A model generated the notes under the pieces. It was given only the letters and a program-made list of their open reading frames with translations, was not told the DNA's origin and did no database searches. Positions 1 to 7,120 of a stretch of DNA of 38,848 nt are shown here, piece by piece (within the stretch, counting starts at the first letter, position 1; every line of letters begins with the position of its first letter). The DNA comes from Actinomadura roseirufa (GTDB taxonomy: Bacteria; Actinomycetota; Actinomycetes; Streptosporangiales; Streptosporangiaceae), in the NCBI RefSeq assembly GCF_900659635.1, contig NZ_CAACVB010000051.1:1-38848 (forward strand). Direction: 5' to 3'. Both the position numbers and the translations under genes were made by a program.

Positions 1-296
1 TGCGCTCGGCCCTGGCTGCCTTCGAGCGGCTCGGCGCCGCCCCCTGGGCCGACCGGGCCCGCACCGAACTGCGCGCGACCGGTGAGACCACGGCCGCCCC
101 GCCCGGCGGCGCCGACCCGCTGGCCCGGCTGACCCCTCAGGAGCTCCAGATCGTCCGGCTCGCCGCGTCCGGCGCGAGCAACCGCGACATCGCGGCCCAG
201 CTGTTCCTCAGCCACCGCACCGTCGAGTACCACCTGTACAAGGCCTATCCCAAGCTCGGCGTGGTCTCGCGCACCGAGCTGGCCCGCTTCGCCTGA
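1..296 (+). CDS. LuxR-family regulator, C-terminal fragment
   Basis: The reading frame is open from base 3 and stops at TGA 294-296; the start lies upstream of the window. The last 65 or so residues form a LuxR/GerE helix-turn-helix, with LTPQELQIVRLAASG, then SNRDIAAQLFLS, the recognition helix HRTVEYHLYKAYPKLG and a final SRTELARF. The RTVEYHL form and the helical residues before it (AAFERLGA.PWADRARTELRATG) are typical of the C-terminus of large ATP-binding LAL-type regulators, so the missing part is probably a P-loop and TPR-like region. That assignment is inference from the tail only. The gene converges on the MarR gene, 40 bases away. Confidence 0.85.
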   Translation, partial: RSALAAFERLGAAPWADRARTELRATGETTAAPPGGADPLARLTPQELQIVRLAASGASNRDIAAQLFLSHRTVEYHLYKAYPKLGVVSRTELARFA

Positions 297-321
297 TCAG
301 CCGCGCCTGATCAGCCGCGCC
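294..321 (+). repeat. 14-bp tandem duplication over a stop codon
   Basis: TGATCAGCCGCGCC occurs twice head to tail, at 294-307 and 308-321. The first three bases are the stop codon of the LuxR-type gene. A third, partial copy (CGATCCGCGC) follows. Confidence 0.9.
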
Positions 322-336
322 CGATCCGCGCGCCGG

Positions 337-861
337 TCAGTCCTCGTCGGCCGTGCCGGCGTCGTGCGCCTCGTCGCCGAGGCTGAGCAGCAGGGTGCGC
401 AGGGCCGCGGCCAGGTCGTCCCGCCGGTCCCGGTCGAGGCCGGCGAGGATGCGCTGCTCGTTGTCGACGTGGGCGGTGACGGCGCGGTCGATGAGCTCGC
501 GCCCGGCGGGGGTGAGGGCGACGACGACGGTGCGCCGGTTGGCGGGGTCGACCTCGCGCGTGACGTAGCCCTTGGCGACGAGCCGGTCCAGCCGGTTGGT
601 GACGGCGCCCGAGGTCACCATCGAGGAGCGGGCCAGCATGCCGGCGGTCATGCCGCCGGGCGGGGCGGCGCGGCGCAGCGTGGCGAGGACGTCGAACTCG
701 CCCCTCTCCAGCCCGAACTCGGCGAAGAGCGCCTTGAGCTCGCGCTCGGCGATCCGGGTCGCCCGGGAGAGCCGGCCCAGGATCCCCATGGGCGAGGCGT
801 CGAGGTCCGGGCGAGCACGGGCCCACTGCTCCAGGACGAGATCGACGGCATCACGCGCCAT
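337..861 (-). CDS. MarR-family transcriptional regulator
   Basis: A 174-residue protein, the normal MarR size. Residues about 30-150 form a MarR winged helix, with FDVLATLRRA, the recognition segment SSMVTSGAVTNRLDRLVAKG and the wing YVTREVDPANRRTVVVALTPAG. ATG at 859-861 is preceded by a strong GAGGAG site. The gene is divergent from an EamA transporter, and the gap holds three copies of one 11-bp sequence, so the transporter/NmrA unit is the likely target. Such regulators are usually released by small phenolic or lipophilic ligands; the ligand here is unknown. Confidence 0.93.
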   Translation of the reverse strand: MARDAVDLVLEQWARARPDLDASPMGILGRLSRATRIAERELKALFAEFGLERGEFDVLATLRRAAPPGGMTAGMLARSSMVTSGAVTNRLDRLVAKGYVTREVDPANRRTVVVALTPAGRELIDRAVTAHVDNEQRILAGLDRDRRDDLAAALRTLLLSLGDEAHDAGTADED

Positions 862-870
862 GTGAACTCC

Positions 871-943
871 TCAGCGTTGAACTGTTTGACGTCAAGGTAG
901 CACTCCGCATACGGTTTTCAGCGTTGAAGATTTCAGCGTTGAA
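871..943. promoter_or_regulatory. Repeated operator-like sites between MarR and EamA genes
   Basis: TCAGCGTTGAA occurs three times, at 871-881, 918-928 and 933-943. A perfect palindrome, TTGACGTCAA, lies at 886-895. The first copy overlaps the translation-initiation region of the MarR gene and the third abuts the GAAAGG ribosome site (941-946) of the transporter, so binding would affect both genes. That MarR binds here is inference from position and repetition. Confidence 0.6.
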
Positions 944-952
944 AGGTTGTTC

Positions 953-1915
953 ATGAGCACCGTGTCCCCGAGCGCGCCGAGCGCGCCCACCGCGCCCCCG
1001 CGTGCGAGCGGCACGTTCGCGGTCACCGCCCTGACCGCGGCCGTGCCGGTCAGCTGGGGCACCACCTACCTGGTCACCAGCGAGTTCCTCCCGCCCGGCT
1101 ATCCGCTGGTCTCGGGTGTGATCCGCGCGCTGCCCGCGGGGCTTGTCCTGCTCGCCGTCACGCGGAGGCTGCCGCGCGGAGTGTGGCTGTGGCGCTCACT
1201 GGTCCTCGGCACCCTCAACATCGGCGCGCTCTTCGCGCTGCTGTTCGCCGCCGCCTACCGGCTGCCGGGCGGCGTCGCCGCGACGCTGTTCGCCGTCCAG
1301 CCGCTGCTCGTCACCGGCCTGGCGTTCCTGCTGCTCGGCGAACGGCCGACGCGCCGCCGGCTCGGCTGGGGCCTGGCCGGGGTGGTGGGCGTCGGGCTGA
1401 TCGTCCTGCGCGGCGAATTGTCCTTTGACCTGCTCGGCGTCCTCGCGGGCATCTCCGCCGCCGGCGTTATGGCCGGGGGGATCGTGCTGACCAAACGCTG
1501 GGGACGCCCCGAGGGCGTCGGCCCGTCGGCCCTTGCCGGATGGCAGCTCACCGCCGGCGGGCTCGTCCTCCTCCCCCTCGCGCTCGCGTTCGAGGGGCTT
1601 CCGTCCGGCCTGGACCTGCGCGCGGCCGGCGGCTACGCGTGGCTGTCGATCGTCGGCGCGCTGCTGTCCTACCCGATCTGGTTCCGCGGCATCGGCAGGC
1701 TGCCCGTGGTCGCCGTGTCGTTCCTCCCGCTGCTCTCGCCCGCGGTCGCCGTGATCCTCGGCCTGGTCTTCGAGGGCGAGTCACTGACGCCGCTGCAGGG
1801 CGTCGGGTTCGCGCTCGCGCTGACGACCATCGCCGCCGCGCAGCTCCCCCCCGGAGCCGTCCGCAACCTCGTCCGTCCCCCCGCCACCTCCACCGTCACC
1901 GCCAAGGGAGAATGA
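953..1915 (+). CDS. EamA-family (DMT) transporter
   Basis: About 320 residues with ten hydrophobic segments in two EamA/DUF6 halves. The first half carries VSWGTTYLVTSEFLPP and ends with LLGERPTRRRLGWGLAGVVGVGLIV; the second has the matching PLLSPAVAVILGLVFEGESLTPLQGVGFALALT. This is the usual DMT-superfamily size and fold, made of membrane exporters of amino acids, nucleobases or small metabolites. ATG 953 follows GAAAGG at six bases; an in-frame TTG at 947 lacks such a site. The stop overlaps the start of the next gene (ATGA), so the two are translationally coupled. Substrate unknown. Confidence 0.9.
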   Translation: MSTVSPSAPSAPTAPPRASGTFAVTALTAAVPVSWGTTYLVTSEFLPPGYPLVSGVIRALPAGLVLLAVTRRLPRGVWLWRSLVLGTLNIGALFALLFAAAYRLPGGVAATLFAVQPLLVTGLAFLLLGERPTRRRLGWGLAGVVGVGLIVLRGELSFDLLGVLAGISAAGVMAGGIVLTKRWGRPEGVGPSALAGWQLTAGGLVLLPLALAFEGLPSGLDLRAAGGYAWLSIVGALLSYPIWFRGIGRLPVVAVSFLPLLSPAVAVILGLVFEGESLTPLQGVGFALALTTIAAAQLPPGAVRNLVRPPATSTVTAKGE

Positions 1916-2817
1916 CCGTGCGCACCGTGCTGATCACCGGAGCCACCGGAACCGTGTCCACCGCCCTCATGGACGCGCTGAGCGGGGCGGAGGTGACCCT
2001 CCGCGCCCTCGTCCGGGACGAGTCCAAGGCCGGCGGCCCGCGCGAGCGGGGCGCCGAGGTGTTCGCCGGAGACCTCGGCGACCCCCGGACGCTGCCGCCC
2101 GCCTTCGAGGGCGTGCAGGACCTCTGGCTGCTCACCCCGAACGACCCGCGCGCACCGGAGCACAACATGAACGCCCTGTGGGCCGCGCGCCAGGCCGGCG
2201 TGGAACGCGTCGTCCGCCTGTCGGTCGTCGGCGCGGCGCACCACGCGCCGAACCGCGGCGGCAGGCTGCACGCGCTGTCCGACGGCGAGACCAAGCGGTC
2301 CGGCCTGCGCTGGACGATCCTGCGCCCGCACTACTTCATGCAGAACCTGCTGAACGAGGCGGGCGACGTCGCCGCCACCGGCACGTTCTCGCTGAACATG
2401 GCCACGGCGCGGCTCGGAATGATCGACGCGCGCGACATCGCCGAGTGCGCCGCCCGCGTGCTCCTGGACGACCCCGACCGCAACCACGGCCAGACCCACA
2501 CCCTCACCGGCCCCCGCTCGCTGACGTTCGACGAGGTCGCGGACCAGCTGGGCATCGTCCTCGGCAAAGAGATCAGGTACCTGCCGGTCAGCGACGGCGC
2601 CAAGCACGCGACCCTGCGCGGCCACGGCGTCCCGACATGGATCATCGACATGCTGGAGGAGTACGCGCGGGCGTACGAGACCGGCTGGGGCGACTTCACC
2701 ACCGAGGCGGTCACCGGCCTGCTCGGCCGCCCGCCGCGCGACATCGCCGACTTCGCCCGTGACCACGCCGCCGCGTTCGCCTCCGCCGGCGCCGGCCTCG
2801 CGCCGCCCGGCCCGTGA
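1912..2817 (+). CDS. NmrA-like NAD(P)-binding protein
   Basis: 301 residues. The N-terminus VRTVLITGATGTVSTALMDAL is an atypical-SDR Rossmann motif (GATGTVS), followed by LRALVRDESKA and a conserved GDLGDP. The body matches the NmrA/HSCARG type: ERVVRLSVVGA, WTILRPHYFMQNLL, MIDARDIAECAARVLLDD and a C-terminal DVADFARDHAA-like helix (DIADFARDH here). The YxxxK active-site motif is absent, as usual in this group, so it may be a redox sensor or a reductase/epimerase of quinone-like substrates. It overlaps the transporter stop by four bases and lies under the same MarR-controlled promoter. Confidence 0.85.
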   Translation: MTVRTVLITGATGTVSTALMDALSGAEVTLRALVRDESKAGGPRERGAEVFAGDLGDPRTLPPAFEGVQDLWLLTPNDPRAPEHNMNALWAARQAGVERVVRLSVVGAAHHAPNRGGRLHALSDGETKRSGLRWTILRPHYFMQNLLNEAGDVAATGTFSLNMATARLGMIDARDIAECAARVLLDDPDRNHGQTHTLTGPRSLTFDEVADQLGIVLGKEIRYLPVSDGAKHATLRGHGVPTWIIDMLEEYARAYETGWGDFTTEAVTGLLGRPPRDIADFARDHAAAFASAGAGLAPPGP

Positions 2818-2849
2818 CTCTGGCTCGTGACTCCGGCTCGTGACTACGG
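2811..2849 (+). repeat. 13-bp tandem triplication over a stop codon
   Basis: Three head-to-tail 13-bp units, CCCGTGACTCTGG, CTCGTGACTCCGG and CTCGTGACTACGG, start at 2811, 2824 and 2837. The TGA in the first unit is the stop of the NmrA-like gene. The copies differ at three positions in all. Confidence 0.9.
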
Positions 2850-2926
2850 TGGTGCCACGGATTCGGCCCCGTGCCCGTCCCGCCTAGCTTCGTGATCGTT
2901 GGAACGGACCGATCAGGGAGCACACG

Positions 2927-3844
2927 ATGAGCAGAGTGATCGTTTTCGACCGGCCGGGCGGGCCCGAGGTGCTGCGCACGGCCGAGGTGCCCGAGCCCGA
3001 GCCGGGTCCCGGCGAGGTGCGCGTGCGGGTGCGGGCGGCCGGGGTCCAGCCCTTCGACATCGCGGTGGTGGAGGGCTGGCTGCCCGCCGGGGCGGAGGCC
3101 GCCTACCCGCGCACCCCCGGCAACGAGTTCGCCGGGGTGATCGACCGGGTCGGCGAGGGCGTCGGGGACTTCGCCGCGGGCGACGAGGTGCTCGGATTCA
3201 ACCTGCTGAACAGCTACCGCGAGCACCTGGTCGTCCCCTCCTCGCAGGTGACCCCGAAGCCCCCGGAGATGCCATGGGAGGTGGCGGGCGGGTTCACCGC
3301 CCCCGCGCAGACCGCCTACAACGCGCTGGAGGACCTCCGGGTCGGCGAGGGCGACACCTTCCTCGTGCACGGCGCGGCGGGCGCGGTCGGCACGGTCGCG
3401 GTGCAGCTGGCGCGGCTGTGGGGTGCCACGGTGATCGGCGCGGCCCGCGAGGAGCAGCACGACTACGTCCGCTCCCTCGGCGCCTCCCCCGTCGCCTACG
3501 GCGCGGGCTTCACCGGACGCGTCCGCGCCCTGGCCCCGGAGGGCGAGGTGCACGCCGCGCTGGACGGGGTCGGCGGCGCCGCCCTCGACGCCACCCTCGA
3601 CCTGGTCAAGGACAGGTCCCGCATCATCACCCTCTACGACCACGACCGCGCCGCCTCGCTGGGCGTCGGCCTGAGCCCGGCCAAGCGGACCGCCGCGCGC
3701 CTCGCCGAGATGGCCCGCCTCTACGCCGACGGCGAGATCGTCTGGCACGTCCGCGAGACCTTCCCGCTCGAACGGGCCGCCGACGCCCACCGTTCCTACA
3801 AGGCAGGCGGAATCCGGGGAAAGATCGTCCTCACGGTCGACTGA
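2927..3844 (+). CDS. NADP-dependent quinone-oxidoreductase-like MDR protein
   Basis: 305 residues of the zinc-free medium-chain dehydrogenase/reductase superfamily (QOR/enoyl reductase branch). It has a GroES-like N-terminal half (residues 1-115, PGEVRVRVRAAGVQPFDI and PGNEFAGVIDRVGEGV) and a Rossmann half opening with DTFLVHGAAGAVGTVAVQLARLWGA. The cofactor loop AGAVGTVA is intact and there are no zinc-binding cysteines. The C-terminus FPLERAADAHRSYKAGGIRGKIVLTV is standard. ATG 2927 follows AGGGAG at seven bases. It stands alone on its strand. The likely reaction is NADPH-dependent reduction of quinones or enones; the substrate cannot be told. Confidence 0.9.
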   Translation: MSRVIVFDRPGGPEVLRTAEVPEPEPGPGEVRVRVRAAGVQPFDIAVVEGWLPAGAEAAYPRTPGNEFAGVIDRVGEGVGDFAAGDEVLGFNLLNSYREHLVVPSSQVTPKPPEMPWEVAGGFTAPAQTAYNALEDLRVGEGDTFLVHGAAGAVGTVAVQLARLWGATVIGAAREEQHDYVRSLGASPVAYGAGFTGRVRALAPEGEVHAALDGVGGAALDATLDLVKDRSRIITLYDHDRAASLGVGLSPAKRTAARLAEMARLYADGEIVWHVRETFPLERAADAHRSYKAGGIRGKIVLTVD

Positions 3845-3891
3845 GTTCCGCGCGCGGCGCGGTGCGGGCCCCTCCGGGGCGGGCGGAGTCG

Positions 3892-4644
3892 TCAGCCGAG
3901 GCCGGGGGCGGCGTCGAGGCGCTGTTCCAGCCGCTCGATCCGGTCGATGAGCGGTCGCATCTGGTGCCCCACCGCGGCCGCCAGCGCCTCGGCCGGATCG
4001 CCGGACGCGGAGGCGGACGCCTGGGCGCGCAGGTGCACATAGCCGGCGAGCGCCGTGGTCACGGCGCGGCGCGTCGCCCGGGGTTCGGCGCCGAGTCCCC
4101 GCAGAACGAGGCCGGCGACACCGTCGGGTTCCGTGACGAGCCCCAGAAGCAGATGCTCGCACCCCACGTAGTTGTGCCCCAGCGCGGTCGCCTCCGTCAC
4201 CGTCAGCTCCAGCGCGGCGGCCGCGGGACCGCTGAAGCGGGCCGCGGCGCCGCCGTCCGCCCCCTCGGCCGCGGCGCCCCGCCGCTCCAGATCGCGCAGG
4301 ACGTGCGCGGGGTCGATCTCGATCGCGCGCAGGACGTGCAGGGCGAGGTTCCCGCCCTCCTCCACCATGCCGCCCAGCAGATGCTCGGTCCCGACCTCGG
4401 GTGCGGCGGCGGTGCGCGCGCGGGCGACCGCGAGCCCGACGACGGCGCGGGCGCGCTCGGTGAAGCGCGGCAGCCGCCCGGCGAGCTCCGCGGCGTCCGG
4501 TTCGCCGAGGACCGTCTCCCTGATGGTCGTGATCCGCCGGACGGCCTGCTCCAGGGCCCGCTGGCAGATCGCCGAGACCGGAACGCCCGCGTCCTTCACC
4601 GCCTCCGCGAGGTCGTCGGGCAGGTACACGTTGATCTTCGGCAT
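3892..4644 (-). CDS. Stand-alone Clp N-domain protein with ribbon-helix-helix-like N-terminus
   Basis: 250 residues. The first 35 (PKINVYLPDDLAEAVKDAG, then VSAICQRALEQAV) resemble a ribbon-helix-helix or CopG-type DNA-binding segment. Residues about 60-210 hold two Clp amino-terminal repeats: PRFTERARAVVGLAVARA with GTEHLLGGMVEEGG, then ALELTVTEATALGHNYVGCEHLLLGLVTEPDGVA. No AAA+ Walker motifs are present, so it is not a ClpC/ClpB unfoldase. It may act as an adaptor or a sensor of the Clp system. The C-terminal 40 residues contain a short coiled coil (IDRIERLEQRLD). An inverted repeat lies upstream. Function beyond the domain assignment is inference. Confidence 0.85.
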   Translation of the reverse strand: MPKINVYLPDDLAEAVKDAGVPVSAICQRALEQAVRRITTIRETVLGEPDAAELAGRLPRFTERARAVVGLAVARARTAAAPEVGTEHLLGGMVEEGGNLALHVLRAIEIDPAHVLRDLERRGAAAEGADGGAAARFSGPAAAALELTVTEATALGHNYVGCEHLLLGLVTEPDGVAGLVLRGLGAEPRATRRAVTTALAGYVHLRAQASASASGDPAEALAAAVGHQMRPLIDRIERLEQRLDAAPGLG

Positions 4645-4697
4645 GGCCGCGTCCTTCCGCTAGAGGGTCCCTCGACGATACCCCCTGATGTCTTTCT

Positions 4698-4730
4698 AAG
4701 GGGTTATCTTGCTTGAGAGGTATAACCCTT
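4698..4730. promoter_or_regulatory. Inverted repeat upstream of the Clp-N gene
   Basis: GGGTTAT at 4701-4707 and ATAACCC at 4722-4728 form a perfect 7-bp inverted repeat with a 14-base spacer; the flanks (AAG, CTT) nearly extend it. It lies 57-84 bases upstream of the Clp-N start, in the promoter zone, and looks like an operator, perhaps for the protein's own RHH-like domain. Confidence 0.45.
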
Positions 4731-4776
4731 GCCGGAGGTCCGGTTCACCGCGGCGGGCGGAGTCGTGGAGACCCGA

Positions 4777-5988
4777 TCAGGGGACGAGCAGTCCGTCCTG
4801 GACGACGTGGCGGATGTTGGCGGGGTCGGCGAGCGCGTTGATGTCGGCCAGCGGGTCGCCGTCCAGGACCAGCAGGTCGGCCAGGGCCCCGTCCCGCAGG
4901 GTGCCGATCCGGCCGCTCCTGTTGAGCAGCTCGGCGGCGGTGGACGTCGCCGAGCGGATGACGTCGATGGGCTCCTGGACCTTCGCGCGGATCCGGAACT
5001 CCTCGTTCTGGTGCCGGTGGGCGGGGCCGAGCAGGTCCGTGCCGAAGACCACCTTGACGCCGCCCCGGTGGGCGAGTTCCAGCGCGGCCATCCCCGCGTC
5101 CAGCACTCCGGCCGCCTTGCGCCGGCTGACCTCCGGCAGCCCGTAGGCGTCGCCGTCGTGCTCCATGGCCCAGTAGGTCGCCAGGGTCGGCACGAGGAAC
5201 GCGCCGCGCTCCAGGAACAGCTCGACGCTGCGGTCGTCGATGTAGTTGCCGTGCTCGATGCTGCGGACCCCGGCCTCCAGGGCGCGGTTGACCGCCTGCG
5301 CGGTGTAGGCGTGCGCGGCCACGTACCGGTTGGCGGCCTCCGCCTCCTCCACGATCGCGCGCAGCTCCTCCAGCGAGTACTGGGTGGAGTCCATGCGGTC
5401 GGTGGGCGAGGCGATGCCGCCGGAGACGTTCACCTTGATGTGGTCGGCGCCCTTGCGCAGCTCGTCCCGCGTCGCGGTGCGGACCGCGTCCACGCCGTCC
5501 ACGACCCGGTCGCTGCCGAGGCAGCAGCGCAGCTCGCCGGGGGTGTCGTCACCGCGCTCGCGCATGTCGCCGTGGCCGCCGGTCTGGCTCAGCCCGTGCC
5601 CGCAGAACGCCAGCCGCGGCCCCCGCAACAGCCCTTCGGCCTGCGCGTCGGCCAGCCCGAAGTCGGCGCCGGAGACGTCCCGGACGGTGGTGAAGCCGCG
5701 CTTGAGCATCCCCTCCATGATCCGCGCGGTGTGCGCAGTGAGGTAGGAGGGCGGCCAGAAGGCGAGCCTGCCGAGGTCCGCCGTGGCGGCGGTGACGTGC
5801 ACGTGCGCGTCGATCAGGCCGGGCACCACCACCGCGCCCTCCAGCCGCAGCTCGGTCGCCTCGGCGGGGGCCTTCAGCCCGCGGCCGCTCTCGGCGATGC
5901 GGCCGTCGACGCACAGGAGATCGCCTTCTCGGTACTCCCCCTGCTCGACGTCGAGCAGAAGAGCGTTGCGCAACACCAGACTTGCCAC
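4777..5988 (-). CDS. Amidohydrolase, imidazolonepropionase/prolidase-like
   Basis: 403 residues of the metal-dependent amidohydrolase superfamily. All expected metal ligands are visible: H62 and H64 in GLIDAHVHV, K185 in DHIKVNVSGG (bridging lysine), H226 in VAAHAY, H246 in IEHGNY and D318 in FGTDLLG. A small beta domain is formed by both ends (LVLRNALLLDV and LADLLVLDGDPL). This set is typical of the prolidase/imidazolonepropionase-like cytosolic branch, which hydrolyses N-acyl amino acids, dipeptides or cyclic amides. The GTG start at 5986-5988 follows GGAGG. The HxlR gene lies upstream in the same direction, 196 bases away. Exact substrate unknown. Confidence 0.88.
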   Translation of the reverse strand: MASLVLRNALLLDVEQGEYREGDLLCVDGRIAESGRGLKAPAEATELRLEGAVVVPGLIDAHVHVTAATADLGRLAFWPPSYLTAHTARIMEGMLKRGFTTVRDVSGADFGLADAQAEGLLRGPRLAFCGHGLSQTGGHGDMRERGDDTPGELRCCLGSDRVVDGVDAVRTATRDELRKGADHIKVNVSGGIASPTDRMDSTQYSLEELRAIVEEAEAANRYVAAHAYTAQAVNRALEAGVRSIEHGNYIDDRSVELFLERGAFLVPTLATYWAMEHDGDAYGLPEVSRRKAAGVLDAGMAALELAHRGGVKVVFGTDLLGPAHRHQNEEFRIRAKVQEPIDVIRSATSTAAELLNRSGRIGTLRDGALADLLVLDGDPLADINALADPANIRHVVQDGLLVP

Positions 5989-6165
5989 CTGACACCTCCA
6001 CGCACACCGTACAAGCCGTCACGATCACTGCGGGAACCCGCACCGCTTCCGGACCACCGGGAACAACAAAGGGTTGTCCGGCAAGCGCCAACCGAGTCGC
6101 TGCGCCGGTCCGGCGACGCCACCGGCGTGGGCGGCGACGTCCCGCCCGGGGCCGAATGACGCCGG

Positions 6166-6184
6166 CGCTTCGGTATCGGAAGCG
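6166..6184. promoter_or_regulatory. 19-bp palindrome CGCTTCGGTATCGGAAGCG
   Basis: Arms CGCTTC and GAAGCG are perfect, with centre GGTATCG. It abuts the HxlR stop codon and lies about 180 bases upstream of the amidohydrolase. The same core recurs twice in front of the HxlR gene, so it is either an operator or a short hairpin ending the HxlR transcript. Confidence 0.5.
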
Positions 6185-6538
6185 TTAGGGGGTGTCTTCG
6201 GAATCGGTGGCGGAGAGGGTCGCGGCCCACTCCGCGGACCACCGGACGAGCGGGCGCAGCGCGCGGTTGGCGCCGTGGCCCAGCTCGGTGAGGGCGTAGG
6301 TGGTGTCCGGACGCTGCTCGACGAGGGCGGCGTCGAGCAGCTCGGTCAGCCGTTGCCGCAGCACGCTGGAGGACATGTTGTCGCAGCGCTCCCGCAACGC
6401 GCGGAACCCGACCGGCCCGTGCCGCAGTTCCCAGACGATCCGCAGGTTCCACCTGCGGCCGAACAGGTCGAGGGCGGCCATCAGTGGCCGGCCGGTGCTC
6501 GACCCTCGGACCGCCCGTCCCGGCCTGGGTGCCGCCAT
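6185..6538 (-). CDS. HxlR-family transcriptional regulator
   Basis: 117 residues from ATG at 6536-6538, normal HxlR size. It carries the family landmarks: LDLFGRRWNLRIVWELRHGPVGFRALRERC, then MSSSVLRQRLTELLDAALVEQ and YALTELGHGANRAL for the wing and dimer helix. The frame stays open far upstream, but homologous sequence starts near the chosen ATG. GTG at 6547 is an alternative start, since GAGGGG sits 12 bases from the ATG and three from the GTG. It is divergent from the EthD gene, and the gap holds two copies of a 13-bp dyad, so control of the EthD gene and itself is likely. Confidence 0.88.
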   Translation of the reverse strand: MAAPRPGRAVRGSSTGRPLMAALDLFGRRWNLRIVWELRHGPVGFRALRERCDNMSSSVLRQRLTELLDAALVEQRPDTTYALTELGHGANRALRPLVRWSAEWAATLSATDSEDTP

Positions 6539-6563
6539 CCGTCGCACCGTCCCCTCTTGCCGC

Positions 6564-6611
6564 TTCGATATCCGAAACACTATCGTATGCCCCATTGATT
6601 CGATTTCCGAA
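6564..6611. promoter_or_regulatory. Two direct copies of a TTCGATnTCCGAA dyad
   Basis: TTCGATATCCGAA at 6564-6576 and TTCGATTTCCGAA at 6599-6611 are in direct orientation, 35 bases start to start. Each is itself a TTCG/CGAA dyad and is flanked by CGC or GCG on one side. The related 19-mer at 6166-6184 gives three copies around the HxlR gene. Proposed HxlR operators. Confidence 0.6.
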
Positions 6612-6742
6612 GCGTTTTGGGGCTTTGGAAGGCGATTACCACGGTGTGCGACCGGCCGGGGTATCACGGTGGTGGTGCCGCCATGGCGACCGCCCGAGAT
6701 CCCCGGGATGTTGTCGTCGCCCGCCGCTGAACGGAGGCTGTC

Positions 6743-7054
6743 ATGCACAAGCTGCTGGTCCTGTATCCCGAGCCCACCGATCCCGACCACTTCCGCGACT
6801 ACTACGTGAGCACCCATCTCCCGCTGGTCGCGCGCATGCCCGGCCTGCTCGCGTACCGCTACAGCTTCGAGGTGGCGGTGACGCATGGACAGACGCCCTA
6901 CTTCGCGGTCTTCGAGGCCGAGTTCACCGACGCCGCGGCACTCGCCGCGGCGAGGGAGTCTCCGCACGGCCAGAAGGTGGCCGCCGACGTCGCCAACTAC
7001 GCCACCGGTGGCGTGGTCGTCATGGACTACCCGGCGCAGACCGGCACCAGCTGA
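6743..7054 (+). CDS. EthD-family small dimeric protein
   Basis: 103 residues with the EthD ferredoxin-like fold: an N-terminal strand HKLLVLYPEPTDPDHFRDYYVSTHLPLVARMPG, where the YxxTHLPL stretch holds the conserved histidine, then a central FAVFEAEFTDAAALAAARESPHGQKVAADVANYA. Family members are dimeric alpha/beta-barrel proteins that accompany ring-cleaving, ether-degrading or polyketide-tailoring enzymes. ATG 6743 follows GGAGG (6733-6737) at five bases. It is divergent from the HxlR gene, whose putative operators lie in its upstream region. No partner enzyme is adjacent, so its reaction is unclear. Confidence 0.85.
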   Translation: MHKLLVLYPEPTDPDHFRDYYVSTHLPLVARMPGLLAYRYSFEVAVTHGQTPYFAVFEAEFTDAAALAAARESPHGQKVAADVANYATGGVVVMDYPAQTGTS

Positions 7055-7070
7055 GCCCGGCCCTCAGGCA

Positions 7071-7095
7071 CCGCAGTATCGGAGCGCTCCTGCGG
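7071..7095. terminator. Hairpin between convergent EthD and hydrolase genes
   Basis: CCGCAG (7071-7076) pairs with CTGCGG (7090-7095), and the self-complementary GGAGCGCTCC (7081-7090) lies between them. It sits in the 66-base gap between two convergent genes, as expected for a bidirectional terminator. No T-tract is present, which is common in high-GC actinomycetes. Confidence 0.45.
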
Positions 7096-7120
7096 CCGGT
7101 GGCGCGGCGGGAGCGTGCCG

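Noticed and set aside
947..952. TTG 947 as the EamA start
   Set aside because: The GAAAGG site is correctly spaced for ATG 953 and would overlap the TTG start.
2711..4162. A minus-strand frame of 483 codons opposite the MDR oxidoreductase
   Set aside because: It is Arg/Gly/Ala-rich with no recognisable domain, and the opposite strand carries a complete oxidoreductase with a ribosome site.
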